A stretch of 64,000 nt of DNA from Actinernus sp. WN-2022 (GCA_030867875.1 JAOWCC010001634.1:104573321-104637320); one strand, 5' to 3'. Positions 47,274 to 58,604 are shown, counted from the first letter of the stretch. Made by a program: numbers and translations. Notes: generated by a model from the letters alone, not told the origin.

Positions 47274-48327
47274 ATTCGGTTTGACCCACCGGAAGTCGGC
47301 TTAGAACATCCGCGGCGTTTTGTTTGCCTGGTATGTATCTCACGGTGTATCTGAACTGCTGGAGATAGAGTAACCATCGCTCTATCCTGGCAGAAGGTGG
47401 TTTTGCGCTTGGCCGCCCAAGTACAATGACTAGAGGCTTGTGGTCTGTGCAGACCTCGAAGTCGATTCCGTACAAGTAAAGGTAAAACTTCTGACATGCC
47501 CACCTGACGGCCAAGGCCTCTCTTTCGAACTGTGAGTACCTTGTCTCGACTAGCGTAAGCTTTCGGCTAGCGTAATAGATGGGCCTATACGATCCATCTT
47601 CTTGCTTCTGTTCAAGTATTGCCCCTAGGTCAATGGGTGATGCATCTGTTATGATCCGGGTTACCGCACCTTGCTTGTACGTGGTAAGCCATCACCGGTG
47701 CTTGGGTAAGCTGAACCTTAATCTCTTGGAACGCTTTTTCCTCTTTGTCGTCCCACTTCTACTGGGTACCTTTACACGTTAAATCCCACAATGGTCCCGA
47801 CATTGTGGCAAAATTGGGGATGAACTTTGCGCAGAACTGGACTGAAACAAGGAAGCTTCTCATCGCTGACTGGTTATGGGATCTTGGAGCCTCGACGATT
47901 GCCTTCACCCGCTCGCTTGACACTTTCAGTCCTTCTCCACAGAGTATGTCTCCCATGTAGGTCATGCTTGTGACGCCAATCTCACACTTTTGGTAGTTGA
48001 GTGTCAATCCGTTTTCTTCCAGCTTACACGACTCTTTCAAGGTTCTCGTCGTGTTCCTCGTCATCTGCACCAACAACTCGCACGTCGTCATGGAGGTTGT
48101 GCGCACCTGGGCAATCTTTGATGATTTACCACACTATCTGCTGGAATTTCTCAGTCGCCATATTCACACCAAACAGCAAGCGTTCGTATCTGTACAGACC
48201 ATTTGGTCCAGCAAATGTTGTAATGTCCCTAGAGTCGGGGTGGAGCTGGACTTGGTGAAATGCCATGTTTCGATCTAATTTGGAGAACACCTACGCATTC
48301 GAGACCTCCTGTAAGGTTTCCTCGACT
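47236..48327 (-). pseudogene. Gypsy RT (C-terminal part) and RNase H
   Basis: Minus strand downstream of the inserted TIR element: RT palm with LHDDVRVVGADDEEH (Tyr of the usual YxDD box is His), thumb/connection (NGLTLNYQKCEIGVTSMTYM; RSFLVSVQFCAKFIPNFATM), then RNase H (CTDHKPLVIVLGRPSAKPPS, RWLLYLQQFRYTVRYIPGKQ, NAADVLSRLP). Frameshifts near 48300, 48120 and 47750 and overlapping frames at the integrase boundary show decay. Confidence 0.8.
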
Positions 48328-49009
48328 CTCAAGCATGTTAAGGCCTGGTTCAGGGGTCAATTTTTTGGTAAAAACTGTTTTCCTTATTTCAGCACAGCCT
48401 AGTATGGTAAGTACGCCAAATTTCTCACGATAATAGGTATCGTCATTCTTGACTACCTTAAGTGGTCTGTGTGTAGTAAAACGTGTCACGTGGTCAGTCA
48501 CGTGACTTAGAACACGAAATCAGTAAATCAAAAACGCGGCTCCGAGTTTAAAACAGCTAGGATGATGAGTGGATATGTTTAGTTAAGGTTGAAACCTTTT
48601 ACCTAAATCAACTTAGAAAAGATGACTACAATGTTTCGTTAACGAGTAATTAAGGCGAACATATGCAAAATAGGTCACGTGACTTTTTGTACCCTTAATA
48701 TCTCCTTATCTTTACATGATAGTCATGTTTTCTAAGCGTGATCGGAAACACTGCGGGAGGAGTAATGTTTTAGCAGGGTTACTTTATATTCATATGTTAT
48801 CGTCGCAGCCGCATTTCACTTAAACGATTTTATATAATTATGACGTCATCGATCACGTGATACGACAGCCATCCACTTAACAAATTAAGGAAGTTGATAT
48901 TAGTATTACGGTGTAATTAGTTTTTGTTTAAACTGTTTTTTCTGTCGGAAAACATTTTTTAACGTACATCTATTTTCCCTTAAATGAACCAGGCCTTAAC
49001 ATGCTTGAG
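48328..49009. mobile_element. 682-bp TIR element inserted in the Gypsy RT
   Basis: A perfect 25-bp inverted repeat (CTCAAGCATGTTAAGGCC... at 48328-48352, inverted at 48985-49009) with CT on both sides (48326-48327, 49010-49011) as a possible 2-bp duplication. RT coding stops at one edge (KHPVPT) and resumes at the other (VEETLQEV in frame context). No protein inside. TTAA is embedded in both TIRs. Confidence 0.8.
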
Positions 49010-49182
49010 CTGTAGGAACTGGATGCTTCTCCCTCACTATCGCGTGATTTACTTGCCTCATATCTAGGCAAATTCTGACATCACCGTCTTGTTTTTCAAC
49101 GACCACTAGGGGGTTAACCGAGCTGGTAGGCCCATTCACATTTTCAATAACGTCAAGCGCTTCAAGTTGCTCCAGCTTCTCT
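49010..49182 (-). pseudogene. Gypsy RT, N-terminal part
   Basis: Minus strand between the protease and the inserted element: LEALDVIENVNGPTSSVNPL, VVVEKQDGDVRICLDMRQVN and HAIVREKHPVPT, the fingers of a Gypsy RT. It is separated by a frameshift near 49183 from the protease frame. Confidence 0.75.
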
Positions 49183-49887
49183 CTACGACCTTACGCCTCC
49201 TATGGGGTGCACACTCTTATCAATGTGGAGTTTTAACTGATAACCCTTAAGTTTACCCAGGCCCTCAAACACCTTGGGGTACTTTGCTTTAAGAGCTGCT
49301 TTTCTATTTACTTGCTCTACACCTCCTATTGAGCTGGTTGGCTTTACATTACAATTATTGATTTGCACACCAACCCTCAGAATATCTAGCAACTCAGAGG
49401 TTTCGCGACCCAATAAAGTTGCTGCTTTGCCAGGCATGATAAAAAACTGAGCGCACTGTGACAATTTTGTTTGCGGTACGGACACATTTAAGCTACACTT
49501 TCCTTTTAGTTGAAGAGGCTGAACAGATGCGTAAGTATAAACTTTTTTATCACACTTTGATAAGGTAACCCTCCCTTCTGTTATAGCCTCAAATACTTCT
49601 TCTGACATTAAGTTACAACTAGCCCCTGAATCTATCATAACGTTTATGAGCTTGTCTTCCACATCCAGCTCCAAGGTGTTGTGATTTTCAGCGCTAGTGG
49701 TGGTGAACGCGTAGAAATCACCATTTGTCACTGAATCTCCCTCACGTGAGCTTTGTGAATCTCTTCGCCCTCTTCCTAGACTCTTCTCTCGACCACGTCC
49801 ACGACTTGAACTGTGGTTCTGTGCTTGCTTGGAGTGGCAGCAGACCTCAAAGAGCCCCATATTTCCACAATTCACACTTGTGTTCAC
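49183..49887 (-). CDS. Gypsy retropepsin (protease) region
   Basis: 234 residues open from 49887. Arg/Gly/Ser-rich N-terminus (SRGRGREKSLGRGRRDSQSS), then the aspartic protease with active site INVMIDSGASCNLMS, the flap region, and FIMPGKAATLLGRETSELLD, the second conserved block (LLGRET). The C-terminal part (ALKAKYPKVFEGLGKLKGYQ, LHIDKSVHPI) is the RT-proximal linker. It would be a domain of the Gag-Pol polyprotein. The 5' end overlaps the gag frame by 41 bases, which may be a decayed frame or a programmed shift. Confidence 0.8.
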   Translation of the reverse strand: MNTSVNCGNMGLFEVCCHSKQAQNHSSSRGRGREKSLGRGRRDSQSSREGDSVTNGDFYAFTTTSAENHNTLELDVEDKLINVMIDSGASCNLMSEEVFEAITEGRVTLSKCDKKVYTYASVQPLQLKGKCSLNVSVPQTKLSQCAQFFIMPGKAATLLGRETSELLDILRVGVQINNCNVKPTSSIGGVEQVNRKAALKAKYPKVFEGLGKLKGYQLKLHIDKSVHPIGGVRS

Positions 49888-50634
49888 GGGAAATACGACA
49901 ATCTTTGCTTAAGTGTCCCACTTTGTCGCACTTCCAACATTTTCCTTTGAATTTTTTCGAACTGTCATATTTGTGATTGGTTTCAACACTGTTTACTAGA
50001 CGCTCATGCATGAGAGTGAGTGCCTCTTTGTCATGGTACTGACTAACAACTTCTAGTAGTTTACTTAGAGTCAATGAATCTTCGCGATACAATTTTGATT
50101 TTAGGGGTTTGTGTTTAATGTACGAGATTACATGATCTCTCACCTGGTTGTCTTTTTCCTCCCCGTAATCACAGTGTTCTACCAGGGTTTTCAGGCGTGT
50201 CACGAAGTTGTTTACTGTTTCACCAGGGTTTAATTGGTTTCGTTGCTAGAAACGTCTGTCTCGCCATGGGGATATTTTTCTTCAGATTGAAGTGATCTGA
50301 CAGACAGTCCATGGACTTCGTATAATCTTTGGCTTCTCCACACACTCGGGTATATTTTGAAAACATCTCGCACTCCTGGTCCAGCAATATGCAAATGAAG
50401 GGCTCGCTTTTGTGTCATGTCAGCAACTCCCGCAGCGGCTACGTACAGCTCGAATTCCGCTTCCATATTCGCCATCATTGGGCCAATGTCGCCGGTTCGC
50501 CCGCAGCACCGAACGGTTTCAAACCCGGTAAACCGCTTAAACATACCGCCATTTCCTGTCTCTCTTATCTTCTTTAACTCTTGGATGGCTCTTGGTGGTA
50601 TTACGGGCGTTTTCGTTTTCATCCTCGTCGCCAA
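49847..50634 (-). pseudogene. Gypsy gag with CCHC knuckle, frameshifted
   Basis: Starts at 50634, two bases inside the 5' LTR boundary region (MATRMKTKTPVIPPRAIQEL). First frame: MFKRFTGFETVRCCGRTGDI and LHIAGPGVRDVFKIYPSV, stopping at 50230. A shift continues from about 50250 (NFVTRLKTLVEHCDYGEEKD, RDHVISYIKHKPLKSKLYRE) into the zinc knuckle CWKCDKVGHLSKDC and ends at 49847. Retrotrans_gag order with one indel. Confidence 0.8.
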
Positions 50635-50635
50635 A

Positions 50636-50756
50636 TGTGGTATTTAGGACCCCGACTTACAAACAACATTTATTGTCTCAATAGTAATGGCGGACTTACA
50701 TGTATTTTTCCTACATCCGGGACCTTTCTATCCCATGATGTAGTGCGTACACCACA
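50636..50756 (-). repeat. 5' LTR of the Gypsy element
   Basis: 121 bp, TGTGGTGTACGC...AATACCACA on the minus strand, including AATAAA. Next to it inside the element, TTTGGCGACGAGGATG is the likely primer-binding region. Confidence 0.85.
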
Positions 50757-50761
50757 CACCA

Positions 50762-50870
50762 GAGAGGTTCTCCCTGGTCTCACCAGGCTTTTCAACCGGT
50801 AACAAATTCGTCCGGTACCGTGTGAACGTGGTCTAAGAAAGCCAATAAAGTGACAAATGGGAAACAACCC
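50762..50870 (-). pseudogene. 5' fragment of the Harbinger transposase gene
   Basis: Minus-strand sequence ending ...CAGGGAGAACCTCTCTGGTG reads QGEPLW and joins, across the Gypsy insertion, to WNNFVDNIVV at 45589. A TGA lies a few codons upstream in that frame, so the start is lost or lies in another exon. Confidence 0.6.
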
Positions 50871-51789
50871 AGCAAACTTGTCATTTGCATTGATCGAGAG
50901 AAATCTTGAAGTATTTAGCTGTGTATATCTAAATACAAGTGATTGTTCAAGGTTTCTTGTAAGGAATATTCCAAGTACTGTTCTATGGACTAGAAGTAAT
51001 CATAGATTATCAAAGTGCGTTCGACTTATTTTTTGTAAGAGAAAAGACTGTGGTATTAAACACAAAAGGCTGAAAGATTACTGCAATGATATGCACGATG
51101 TAAATAATCCTGATAAAAAATGCTTGTTTTTAATTAATGTGAAAATTTTGATGTCTAATGACTTATAAGCAAGAGACCATAATGGTCTCTTGCTCATAAG
51201 TTAATATACAAGGTGATGTATCTGGGTATAAAACAGTAATTATCTTTGTGTAACATGCAATGCTTATGTGGCTATATGTATACATGTGTTTTATATGGTT
51301 ATGGCATTCATTTGAGCATTCGTAGCACATTTTGCCGTGTGGTATACATGCAGTGCCGGTAAAGCAATAATTGGAGTTAGTGTAGAACACAAATGAACCC
51401 TATAGAGGCTATTCAGATGTGTATAAACTGCATTCCAGTTCCTAGCATTCACAATACTAAGTACATACCACTCCAATTAGTGTTTTAAATAGTACAGAGG
51501 AGTTAGTATAGAACATAATCAACCCTATTTAGATGTGTATAAACTGCATCCCAGTTTTCATGACCAAGGCTCTCTCCATAATACTGACTAAGTGTCAGTG
51601 ATTGCACTCCAGTGTAGAACATAAAATATATGTGCATGTGTGTAAACTACAACTTCAGACTGATTCAAATTATTCTTCAAGTGAGACCAAGGCTGGCTGC
51701 AGAATATCGAGTGTCCATTGTCATTGCAGAATAATTTCTGATCATATTAGGGCTCACCTTGTTTAGATATTTTATTTAAGTTCCTTGAC
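50871..51789. other. Non-coding AT-rich interval with a hairpin and imperfect direct repeats
   Basis: 51161-51201 is a hairpin (GCAAGAGACCAT against ATGGTCTCTTGC). 51372-51445 and 51500-51565 are direct repeats (GAGTTAGTRTAGAACA ... AGATGTGTATAAACTGCAT). A plus-strand frame at 50857-51168 shows no recognisable domain. Confidence 0.55.
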
Positions 51790-52346
51790 ATATCCAAGGG
51801 GTGTTCGGAAAACGAAGACTCCCTAAACGAAGACCCCCTAAGATCCCCTAAGACCCCCTAAGACCCCCTAAGATGCCCAAAATTTGAAAAAAGCAGAATT
51901 TCAGCAAGTTAGGGATTACACTCAATCCGAGTTTCTTTTTGAACTTACCTCCAATCCATGGACGTGTTTCGATCCTTTTAGCCCGATCACTGCACAGGAA
52001 ACCCAAGCTCTGTTTGTGTTTTAAATCATAAGGGTTTGTATGAGATTTTTAACGAGTATTTGGTTGTATCCGTTAGGCCAGAAATACTGAAATAGAATCA
52101 ATGAAAACTCCCCCTCTGTTCTTCATTGGGCTCTGTATGCAATTTCAGCGAATTCTGTTGAAATTTTACCCCTCGACCTCTCCAACTAAAAAAGAAGGCA
52201 AGGACGGACGCAACCGCCATTTCTCGATCCCAATCACACGAACATCACGCTCGAATTTCCTTCCAAAATCAATGCCAACAGCAACTAGACCTCAAATAAT
52301 AGCACAACAGTGTCTATTCCAAGAGCCTCGTGCCATTTAATTGAAA

Positions 52347-54722
52347 CACAGGCAGCCCAAGCTCTAATATCTAGCTAATACTTACAGCGTTTGTATGGGA
52401 ATTTTAACGAGCTAGAAATACGAAAGAATTAATGAATAAAATGCCTTACCTTGCTTCCATAGTGTTTTACTTGCTGTCTGTGTGATAACAGGGTGGATAT
52501 GAAGCGATTTTAGCGAGTTTTCACGCTTGGCACAAATGACCCTAAAATATATCACTTTGCTATATTTTCAAAAGTTTCCAACATAGAAGATTGAATTTTT
52601 GTGGGATGATGAAGACCGACGACCTAAACAAAATCCGACGATTTGATCTACCGTAGACATCTTGATGACGTCACAGTTACGTCATGTATCCATTTATAAT
52701 AGGTTTCTCGATGTTTTCAATTACCTTGAACATCAGTAAATTTTATATTTTCGATTTCCCATCATGTCGACAACAAAGAAACCGAAAACCCGAGTTCGAT
52801 TGGTTAAGAGGGAGAAAAGTTATGGCGGGAAATATTCAATAGAGAACCATTTACAAAATAACTTCTTCATTCATCTTTTAGAGTTTAAAATATTTGTTTA
52901 CGATAATCTAGCAATCAAAAGAGTAAATCGGTACCCACAACCGTATGTTTTTAGAATTTTCAATTTTTGAGAGGAAATACTTTAAAATTCCCAGTGAAAA
53001 AGAGGAAACGTCATTATGACGTCATATATTTTTGAAAACGTCTTTAAAAAAATAACTATTCAAGTATTGTTCGAGTTTTAAAGAGGAACTGTACTTACTA
53101 TACAATGAATAGCCGCAATATGGTCTTTTTTATGTTTTATCAATTTAGAAAGCATGACTGATGTCAGACCCATGACGTCAGAAAATGTGACGTCACAGGA
53201 AACTTCAGTTCTTAATAACTCAGCAAACATTTATCGTAGAGACTTTAAAATTGCGGCAATCAAAAACACATATTTATGTTGTTGTGATAACATGCTTTAT
53301 TTCAAACGTATAGGTAACGCAGAATTTGACCTTAAAAGGAGTCGTTCGTTATGACGTCACACCAACGTCAATATACAAACGTGTTTGATCCTAAAGACGT
53401 TATTTCATTTTAATATTAACATACGAAAATTTCGTTAAATTTGACAGCGAATTAAACAAGATATGCTGGTTTATATATTTTTGGCTCGCTTTTAGTGATC
53501 GATTTTGAGGTAACTTATGCCAGGCGTGTTTCATTTCCTCTGCTCTCCTTCCTAAGAAAAAGACAAGGCAGCACACTAGTTTCGCGAGGCCCCACCATTT
53601 CGACCGAAATATTTCAGTTCAAAATATTGTGGCCGCCACAATTCCTCCATAGAATCCCAGCAGAAAGGTTGTTCTTTCTTTTGAATGCGATTGCCACGCA
53701 ATTCCAGCCTTGCGACGAGCACAACGAAGCATTTTGTTTCTCCAAAGTGACGTTTATAAATTGGTAGAGAGCCTTGAACCAGCTGGGGTCGCCTGCCCGA
53801 CCGTCAAAGGCTGCTGGGTTACCGTCGAAAGGCTCCTGGGGTAACCGAGTCTTCGACCTAAAGTTCAGCACCGCGGGGTACCTGACCGGCGAATGTCGAC
53901 AACAACAAAATTTACTACCAGGGTCCCCACGAAGTGCATGTTCAGAGCAAATCAAGATGGCCGCCGAGCGGGAGTTTTCAGGATTTGTACTTTAGTGAGT
54001 TACTTCACACCATGGACTGATATTCTTTCGTGACTTCTCCGAGCCCAAGTAACACATATCCAGTTCACAGAAAGAACGCTCTAAACTTCGACAGAAAACC
54101 TGAAAACTCCCGCGCGGCGGCCATCTTAATTCGCTCTGAACATGCACTTCGTGGGGACCCTGGTAGTAAATTTTGTTGTTGTCGACAATCGCCGGTCAGG
54201 TACCCCGCGGTGCTGAACTTTAGGTCGAAGGCTCGGTTACCCCAGGAGCCTTTCGACGGTTACCCAGCAGCCTTTGACGGCCGGGCAGGCGACCCCAGCT
54301 GGTTCAAGGCTCTCTACCAATTTATAAGCGTCACTTTGGAGAAACAAAATGCTTCGTTGTGCTCGTCGCAAGGCTGGAATTGCGTGGCAATCGCATTCAA
54401 AAGAAAGAACAACCTTTCTGCTGGGATTCTATGGGGGAATTGTGGCGGCCACAATATTTTGAACTGAAATATTTCGGTTGAAGTAGTGGGCCCTCGCAAA
54501 ACTAGTGTGCTGCCTTGTCTTTTTCTTAGGCAGGAGAGCAGAGGAAATGAAAACTCTCTAAAATCGCTTCATATCAACCCTGTTACCACACAGACACCAA
54601 GTAATACACTATGGAAGCAAGGTTAGGCATTTTATTCATTTTATTCAGTATTTCTAGCTCGTTAAAATTCCCATACATACGCTGTAAGTATTAGCTAGAT
54701 ATTAGAGCTTGGGCTGCCTGTG
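52347..54722. mobile_element. 2.4-kb foldback element nested in the left arm, 7-bp target duplication
   Basis: Ends CACAGGCAGCCCAAGCTC, inverted, flanked by ATTGAAA (52340-52346, 54723-54729); the right arm of the host element has a single ATTGAAA at the matching site. Arms of about 650 bp each meet near 54040, so the element is almost entirely palindromic. Mirror-image frames at 53614-53955 and 54030-54467 are the two arms and do not support a gene. Confidence 0.87.
52522..53528. mobile_element. 1-kb element nested one level deeper, 3-bp target duplication
   Basis: Ends CACGCTTGGCAC / ATGCCAGGCGTG (10 of 12 bases complementary), flanked by TTT (52519-52521, 53529-53531). The opposite foldback arm near 54540-54560 shows the empty site with one TTT. 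Related sequence is at 42292-42528. CAC..GTG ends with a 3-bp duplication suggest CMC/EnSpm-like, but family is unproven. Confidence 0.83.
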
Positions 54723-54845
54723 ATTGAAATAATCCGCATTTCTGGAACCAAAATCGAACCTAATTTCAAACAAATCCGCCCGTTTGGATTCGCGGGCTCA
54801 GAACGTACGTATATATCTTATTTTGAACACCGTTCCACGTATGTT

Positions 54846-54920
54846 GGCTCTATGGTACAGTGGTTTAGACCGCGCGCTTTTCATGATCCAACGACCGGAG
54901 TTCGAGTCTATACCAGGCAC
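54846..54920 (+). repeat. tRNA-like segment in the long-TIR arm
   Basis: A-box-like TGGTACAGTGGTTTAGACCG and B-box-like GGAGTTCGAGTC at tRNA spacing. The acceptor stem does not close, so this is tRNA-derived rather than a gene. Mirror copy at 57871-57942. Confidence 0.6.
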
Positions 54921-55235
54921 TAAAAATAATATTTTTTTACTTCTTTTTCTCCTTTCTCAGTTTTATTTAATCTTTTCCTCTATTTAATCAATTAGAGCCG
55001 CCTTCTACATGAAAAACATTCATTTGTTGTCTATTGGCTCTCAAGCCCCAACCGCGCGTGCACGCTCATGACCTCGATTTTCAGTAGTGCGATGATGAGA
55101 AAGATAACATAACAAATTCCCTCGTTAACTCGTAATTACATAAAATCTTGTGAAAATATCGAACACAACAGTTTTAATAAATTAAGGTACGGTACTCTAC
55201 TACGGTACTTTACTACACTTAATAATCTTGTAATC

Positions 55236-57485
55236 ATGCAAAAGAAAGCCTTACGTATCATCACATTTTCTAACTTTGATGCCCACACTGATCCTCTATT
55301 TAATAAACTTAAGATTATAAAACTTCTTGACCTGATTTATTTACAATCTGCCATATTCATGTTTGATTATCATCATAACAATCTTCCTCAATCATTCACG
55401 AACTTTTTTACTTTAATTTCTGAAATTCACTATCATAACACCAGATTAGCTTCTAAGGGAAGCGTCACATATCGATTTTTCGAGCGAGAAACGTCCAGCG
55501 AAATTTGGGGGTGGGGGGGTTTTGACTTGTGACGTTTCTCCGTGGAAAAATCGATAGTTTTCAGAAACATCAGCTCACACATCTCTGCGACGATATGTAA
55601 AGAAATGGCAGATTGCGGTTGTCCCAAATGCGTGTAACTTAGGGTCATTATTTTTTCTGCCTATTTGCAAAAATTAAAAATTAAAGCAGTTGAAAGAAAT
55701 CAAATTTCATTTTAGAAAAAAATGAATCTTCGGACAGTCTATTTTCATTTTTCAAAAGCTATAAAATATGAAAAACAAATATTGCGACAGTCAATTTTCA
55801 TTTTTCAATAAATATTGCGAATGTCGATTTTCAAGTCTCACTGCGTGGGGACAATTTAGCTAAACATGTAGTCACATGAGGGTCTTTTCGCGGGAAACTC
55901 GATCGAAAATAGAGGAACATCGTGGGGACGCCGACTTCCTCGTTCTGTCCAAAGGACGGGGAGACTCGAGGGTTAACAGGAAGTTGAAGGAAGGCCAGAT
56001 AATGCAGAAAGGCCGTCGCTTATGTTTGATGTAACGCAAGTTAATTACACTTCGTGAGCAATGTACACTTTATTTCAAACACGTGAATGGGCGGGCATTG
56101 ACGTATTCCAAGTCTTCATTTTGCCGGAAGCTTAAAGATTATGAGAAAACTTTGAAGAAGTGCAAAAAACATTTTTGGAATACTTTTCAAATGTTGATGA
56201 CCAGGTCGACAATCAAAAAGAACGATCTATTTCCGGGATGGTGAAACAGCTGATTTATGATCGTTCGAATAGATATAGCTTAACTTACTTAAGATTGAAC
56301 TTTCATACTCTTTAATATATAAGTCAGGTGATATGGAGCGGTCTTCCAAAGATGGCCGATATAACCTTTCTTCCTTACCAGAAGGTCGTTCCTCTTTGAT
56401 AGCACAGGGAAACAGCTATGATCATGATGGTGCGAGAGCTTTTGATAGTAAACAGTTCTTCCACAACGACCATTACAGTGAGCAGTAGTGCTTTCTCTCC
56501 GTATTTCAGGTTAAATGAATAGGCCCTTCCCCATAGTTACGGCCTCGAAGAGTACAATCTTTTTTGCGGATCCTTCGTTAAATTAAAACAAATGTATGGC
56601 CCTCCCCGATTGACTGTCCCAAAATTCGTTTTTCATTTTTTCGTAAAATGAAATTTCAACTGCTTTCATTTTTTCAAAAAGCCAGAAAAGTGAATGACCC
56701 TACGATACACGCATTGTCCCACAGCTATTGCATCTAATTTCCGCTGTGTTTTTGAGAACTCACCGACAAATTAAAGATAGCGGTGAATTCAAAGGTTCAG
56801 TGATGAATTGAACGTTCCATTCCCACCAAATAGGACTCAGAGGTTGTGACAAGTTGTTTAAGTTGGAATAAAAAAGCGGACATGAATGGAGAGGTAGTGT
56901 ATGACTTTTGAAAAAAAAAATCGATAAATCTCTGACGTTTCTTAGGGGGGGTGGGGGGGGAGGGGGGGTTGAAAAAGAAACTTCGCTGGACGTTTCTCGT
57001 GGAAAAATCAATATGTGACGCTTCCCTAAGGCTGCCTACTATGTTCCACAAGTTCGAACAAATTATGGTAAATTTAGTTTACGATATAAAGGCGTCATCA
57101 TTTGGAATGATATTAGTGAAAATCTTAGAAACCTCACTTCCAAAAAAGACTTTAAAAATGAAATTAAACAAAAACTTATTTCAAAATATTGATTTCTATT
57201 TTTATTATTTTTTCTATTTTTCTACATCTAGCCTCTAAGACTTGTCTCTTACACCGATTATTCTGTATATTGTACTTGTAATGTATGTATCATATGTAGT
57301 TCTCCGAGTATGGGTGCTTGACCCAATTCAACAATTTTAATATATACATTCCTGGGATGCCTGACTCGATTAGTTGTATTACTATTTCAGGTGTCCCAGT
57401 ACTCTTGATATTTAATTTTTCTATATATTTACATGTAAATCATTACTATAAGAGTACGAATAAAGTTGTTGTTGTTGTTGCGATC
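55236..57485 (+). pseudogene. 3' piece of a CR1/L2-like non-LTR element, split by a MITE
   Basis: 55236-55456 encodes MQKKALRIITFSNFDAHTDP and HYHNTRLAS, the C-terminal end of a non-LTR reverse transcriptase. After the MITE, from 57030, it resumes with AAYYVPQVRTNYGKFSLRYK, GVIIWNDISENLRNLTSKKD and FKNEIKQKLISKY with a TGA at about 57191. A 3' UTR ends in AATAAA and (GTT)n at about 57462-57480, a typical tail of this clade. Heavily 5'-truncated. Confidence 0.75.
55457..57026. mobile_element. 1.57-kb Harbinger-like MITE in the non-LTR fragment
   Basis: TIR GGGAAGCGTCACATAT at 55457, inverted ending 57026, flanked by TAA (55454-55456, 57027-57029), the target type of PIF/Harbinger. Similarity between arms extends about 250 bp inward (GACCCTA..ACACGCATT blocks at about 55640 and 56697). 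G-rich tracts at 55508 and 56946. No transposase. Confidence 0.82.
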
Positions 57486-57870
57486 ATTCGAACCCGGATT
57501 TGAATCAACAGAAAGCCCGTTAAAATTAACTGGTACATTTAATTTGCTTATAAACTTAATTACCAGGCTCGAATCGAAGAATAAAAGGAAACAGATATCC
57601 CAGCTTCTCTCTTCTACGCAGCGAGCTTTCCTTCTAGCTCTTTTGATCTCTTGAACGTCGACAACATGTTTATAAAGTAACCAGAAAAGTAACTTCACAG
57701 TATCATGGGTTTTTAATAGTTGAGGCAATGGGCTCCTGGACCCTGGTTGGGGCTTGAGAGCCAATAGACAACAATGTTTTTAATGTAGAAGGCGGCTATA
57801 ATTGTTTAAAATAGAGGAAAAGATTAAATAAAACTGAGAAAGGAGAAAAAGAAGTAAAAAAAATTGTTTA

Positions 57871-57942
57871 GTGCCTGGTGTACACTCGAACTCCGGTCGT
57901 TGGATCAAAAGCGCGCGGTCTAAACCACTGTACCATAGAGCC
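57871..57942 (-). repeat. tRNA-like segment, mirror copy
   Basis: Inverted counterpart of 54846-54920 in the right arm of the long-TIR element, with the same A- and B-box-like blocks. Not a closed tRNA fold. Confidence 0.6.
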
Positions 57943-58604
57943 AACTTACGTGGAACTAAGATATATACGTACGTTCTGAGCCCGCGAATCCAAACGGACG
58001 GATTTGTTTGAAATTAGGTTCGATTTTGGTTCGAGAAATGGTGATTATTTCAATTAAATGGCACGAGGGTCTTGGAATATATACTGTTGTGCTATTATGT
58101 GAGGTCTAGTTGCGGTTGGCATTGATTTTGGATGAAAATTCGAGCGTGATGTTCGAGTGATTGGGATCGAGAAATGGCGGTTGCGTCCGTCCTTGCCTTC
58201 TTTCTTAGTTGGAGAGGTCGAGGGGTAAAATTTCAACAGAATTCGCTGAAATTGCATACAGAGCCCAATGAAGAACAGATAAAGACTTCAGGGGAGTTTT
58301 CATTGATTCTATTTCAGTATTTCTGGCCTAACGGATACAACCAAATACTCGTTAAAAATCTCATACAAACCCTTATGATTTAAAACACAAACAGAGCTTG
58401 GGTTTCCTGTGCAGTGATCGGGCTAAAAGGATCGAAACAAGTCCATGGATTGGAGGTAAGTTCATAACGAAACTCGGATTGAGTGTAATCCCTAACATTG
58501 CTGAAATTCTGCTTTTTTTCAAATTTTGGGCATCTTAGGGGGTCTTAGGGGGTCTTAGGGGGTCTTCGTTTTGAGTCTTCGTTTTCCGAACACCCCATAT
58601 CCAA

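Larger units (their letters stand above)
45585..50761. mobile_element. Ty3/Gypsy element inserted in the Harbinger transposase gene
   Basis: 5.2 kb, minus orientation, with short LTRs (45590-45685, 50636-50756) and an exact 5-bp target duplication CACCA at 45585-45589 and 50757-50761. Minus-strand host sequence joins across it as ...CTCTCTGGTG|GAACAATTTTGT..., restoring the transposase exon. Order gag, protease, RT, RNase H, integrase as in Gypsy. Each domain carries indels or stops, and a 682-bp element sits in the RT. Confidence 0.9.
51798..58596. mobile_element. 6.8-kb long-TIR DNA element with 8-bp target duplication
   Basis: Ends GGGGTGTTCGGAAAACGAAG inverted at both termini and flanked by ATATCCAA (51790-51797, 58597-58604). 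The right arm (58596 back to about 57735, 860 bp) pairs with the left arm 51798-52346 plus 54723-55060; the left arm is interrupted by another element. Arms include AGACCCCCTA-type short repeats and a tRNA-like segment. No transposase is seen, so it is non-autonomous. An 8-bp duplication fits hAT, P or Merlin-type enzymes. Confidence 0.88.

Noticed and set aside
53614..54467. Two similar proteins on opposite strands (FKALYQFI..VTLEKQNASL)
   Set aside because: They are mirror arms of the foldback element 52347-54722; the opposite strand of each arm is equally open and no domain is recognisable.
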